Made by a program: the position numbers and the translations under genes. A stretch of DNA of 64,000 nucleotides from Rhizobacter koreensis (GTDB lineage: Bacteria > Pseudomonadota > Gammaproteobacteria > Burkholderiales > Burkholderiaceae_C). The notes under the pieces were generated by a model. It had not been told where the DNA came from. It saw nothing but the letters and a program-made list of their open reading frames with translations, and did not search any database. The DNA lies in NCBI RefSeq assembly GCF_013366375.1, contig NZ_JABWMJ010000006.1, positions 186,001 to 250,000 on the forward strand, in the 5' to 3' direction. Below, in pieces: positions 62,605 to 64,000 of the stretch; position 1 is the stretch's first letter, and every line of letters begins with the position of its first letter.

Positions 62605-64000
62605 CAATCGTCCACCTGGAGAATGGCGAGGAACGCCTCCTGCGGCACCTCGACCGAGCCGATCTGCTTCATGCGTTTCTTGCCGGCCTTCTGCTTTTCC
62701 AGCAACTTGCGCTTGCGGGTGATGTCGCCGCCGTAGCACTTGGCGATGACGTTCTTGCGCAGGGCCTTGATTGTCTCACGCGCGATGATGTTGGCCCCGA
62801 TGGCGGCCTGCACCGCCACGTCGTACATCTGCCGCGAGATCAGCTCGCGCATCTTGGCCACCACGGCGCGGCCGCGGAACTGGCTCTGGCTGCGGTGGAC
62901 GATGATCGAGAGCGCATCGACGCGATCGCCGTTGAGCAGGATGTCGACCTTCACGACGTCGGCGCCGCGGTACTCCTTAAACTCGTAGTCCATCGACGCG
63001 TAGCCGCGGGAGACGCTCTTGAGCTTGTCGAAGAAGTCGAGAACGATCTCCGCGAGCGGCATCTCGTAGGTCAGCATGACCTGACGGCCGTGGTAGGCCA
63101 TGTTGAGCTGGTTGCCGCGCTTCTGGTTGGCCAGCGTCATCACCGGCCCCACGTAGTCCTGCGGCATGTAGAGGTGCACCGTGACGATCGGCTCGCGGAT
63201 CTCCTTGATGCGGCCGAGGTCGGGCATCTTCGAGGGGTTCTCGACGTGCAGCAGCTCGCCGTTGTTGAGCTCGACCTCGTAGACCACCGACGGCGCGGTC
63301 GTGATGAGGTCCTGGTCGAACTCGCGCTCGAGGCGCTCCTGCACGATCTCCATGTGCAGGAGGCCGAGGAACCCGCAGCGGAAGCCGAGGCCGAGCGCCT
63401 GGCTCACCTCGGGCTCGTAGTGCAGCGAGGCGTCGTTGAGCTTGAGCTTCTCGAGCGCGTCGCGCAGCTGGTCGTACTCGCTGGCCTCGACCGGATAGAG
63501 GCCGGCGAACACCTGCGGCTGGACCTCCTTGAAGCCGGGCAGCGGTTGTTCGGCGACGCCGCGGTTGTTCGGCAGCTTCTTCTCGACCGTTATGGTGTCG
63601 CCCACCTTGGCGGCCTGCAGCTCCTTGATGCCGGCGATCACGAAGCCCACCTCGCCGGCGTGCAGGTCGTCGCGCGCGACCGCCTTGGGCGTGAAGACGC
63701 CCAGCTGCTCGGCGTTGTAGACGGCGTTGCTCGCCATCAGGCGGATGCGCTCGCCGCGTTTGAGCGAGCCGTCGACGACGCGCACCAGCATGACGACCCC
63801 GACGTAGTTGTCGAACCACGAGTCGATGATCATCGCGCGCAGCGGCGCCTCCACGGACCCGCGCGGCGACGGCATGCGATGCACCACCGCCTCGAGGATG
63901 TCGTCGATGCCCTCGCCGGTCTTGGCGCTGCACGGGATCGCGTCCGTCGCGTCGATGCCGATCACGTCCTCGATCTCCTCGCGAGCACGAGCCGGGTCGG
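62604..64000 (-). CDS. lepA: Elongation factor 4 (LepA), N-terminal part beyond the window
   Basis: About 464 codons are present; the gene continues past the right edge, losing roughly the first 130 residues including the P-loop. From the edge it reads [20 protein letters not shown], then [16 protein letters not shown] and domains II-V through [19 protein letters not shown] to [19 protein letters not shown]. Back-translocates stalled ribosomes or helps initiation. Not truncated biologically, only by the window. Confidence 0.96.
   Translation of the reverse strand, partial: DPARAREEIEDVIGIDATDAIPCSAKTGEGIDDILEAVVHRMPSPRGSVEAPLRAMIIDSWFDNYVGVVMLVRVVDGSLKRGERIRLMASNAVYNAEQLGVFTPKAVARDDLHAGEVGFVIAGIKELQAAKVGDTITVEKKLPNNRGVAEQPLPGFKEVQPQVFAGLYPVEASEYDQLRDALEKLKLNDASLHYEPEVSQALGLGFRCGFLGLLHMEIVQERLEREFDQDLITTAPSVVYEVELNNGELLHVENPSKMPDLGRIKEIREPIVTVHLYMPQDYVGPVMTLANQKRGNQLNMAYHGRQVMLTYEMPLAEIVLDFFDKLKSVSRGYASMDYEFKEYRGADVVKVDILLNGDRVDALSIIVHRSQSQFRGRAVVAKMRELISRQMYDVAVQAAIGANIIARETIKALRKNVIAKCYGGDITRKRKLLEKQKAGKKRMKQIGSVEVPQEAFLAILQVDD

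Noticed and set aside
1-64000. tRNA, rRNA or prophage features
   Set aside because: Reading the non-coding gaps gave no cloverleaf-like or rRNA-like sequence, and no phage genes were found.

Overview
The window is very GC-rich chromosomal DNA, with coding dense on both strands, that looks like a betaproteobacterium of the order Burkholderiales. The evidence is the block lepA-lepB-DUF4845-rnc-era-recO-pdxJ-acpS-nagZ, rne divergent from rluC, a minCDE operon, three Bug/TctC-type periplasmic receptors without their membrane partners, a PuuD-type urate-oxidising membrane cytochrome, a UrtABCDE urea transporter and a PEP-CTERM protein. The genus cannot be fixed from the sequence alone. No tRNA, rRNA, transposase, integrase, CRISPR array or phage gene was seen.

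Layout. 0-6.4 kb: a GspA/GspB (ExeA/ExeB)-like pair, gshA, an AI-2E family membrane protein and a 1-Cys peroxiredoxin. 6.5-9.4 kb: a TauD-like dioxygenase translationally coupled to a Bug receptor, with a divergent LysR regulator. 9.4-11.9 kb: minC-minD-minE and a small zinc-ribbon protein. 11.9-22.4 kb: a purine-catabolism island with puuD, 5-hydroxyisourate hydrolase, PuuE allantoinase, a Bug receptor, a fused OHCU decarboxylase/allantoate-amidohydrolase-like protein, an M20 hydrolase, an NMT1-type ABC importer and a nucleoside deaminase. 22.4-29.4 kb: a frameshifted small membrane protein gene, an acyl-CoA ligase, a Bug receptor, a LysR regulator, an acyl-CoA dehydrogenase and an FAD monooxygenase.

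29.6-48.8 kb is a nitrogen region: ureD, then about 6 kb of unrelated genes (psd, a lipoprotein, cutA, a histone-H1-like protein, a periplasmic protein, AsmA, GST), the urtABCDE operon on the minus strand, and divergently ureA, a 62-residue small protein, ureB, ureC, a voltage-gated K+ channel-like gene, ureE, ureF and ureG. A near-consensus sigma-54 promoter with NtrC-like sites lies upstream of urtA. 48.9-64 kb: a PEP-CTERM protein, a Rieske protein, an HAD phosphatase, rluC, rne with a structured leader and a terminator, then nagZ back to lepA. lepA is cut by the right edge.

How it fits together. Urate is oxidised by PuuD, the product is processed by UraH and the UraD domain to allantoin, PuuE opens allantoin to allantoate, and the amidohydrolase half of the fusion probably attacks allantoate. 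Ureide breakdown ends in urea or ammonia; imported or internally produced urea is split by the urease whose subunits, nickel chaperones and transporter lie about 10-30 kb away. The most unusual points are the UraD-amidohydrolase fusion, a UreE with a roughly 158-residue tail carrying about 39 histidines, a K+ channel with a C-terminal zinc ribbon inside the urease operon, a His-rich one-span small protein coupled to ureB, an acyl-CoA dehydrogenase lacking both usual catalytic glutamate positions, and paired strong hairpins just before the rne ribosome binding site.
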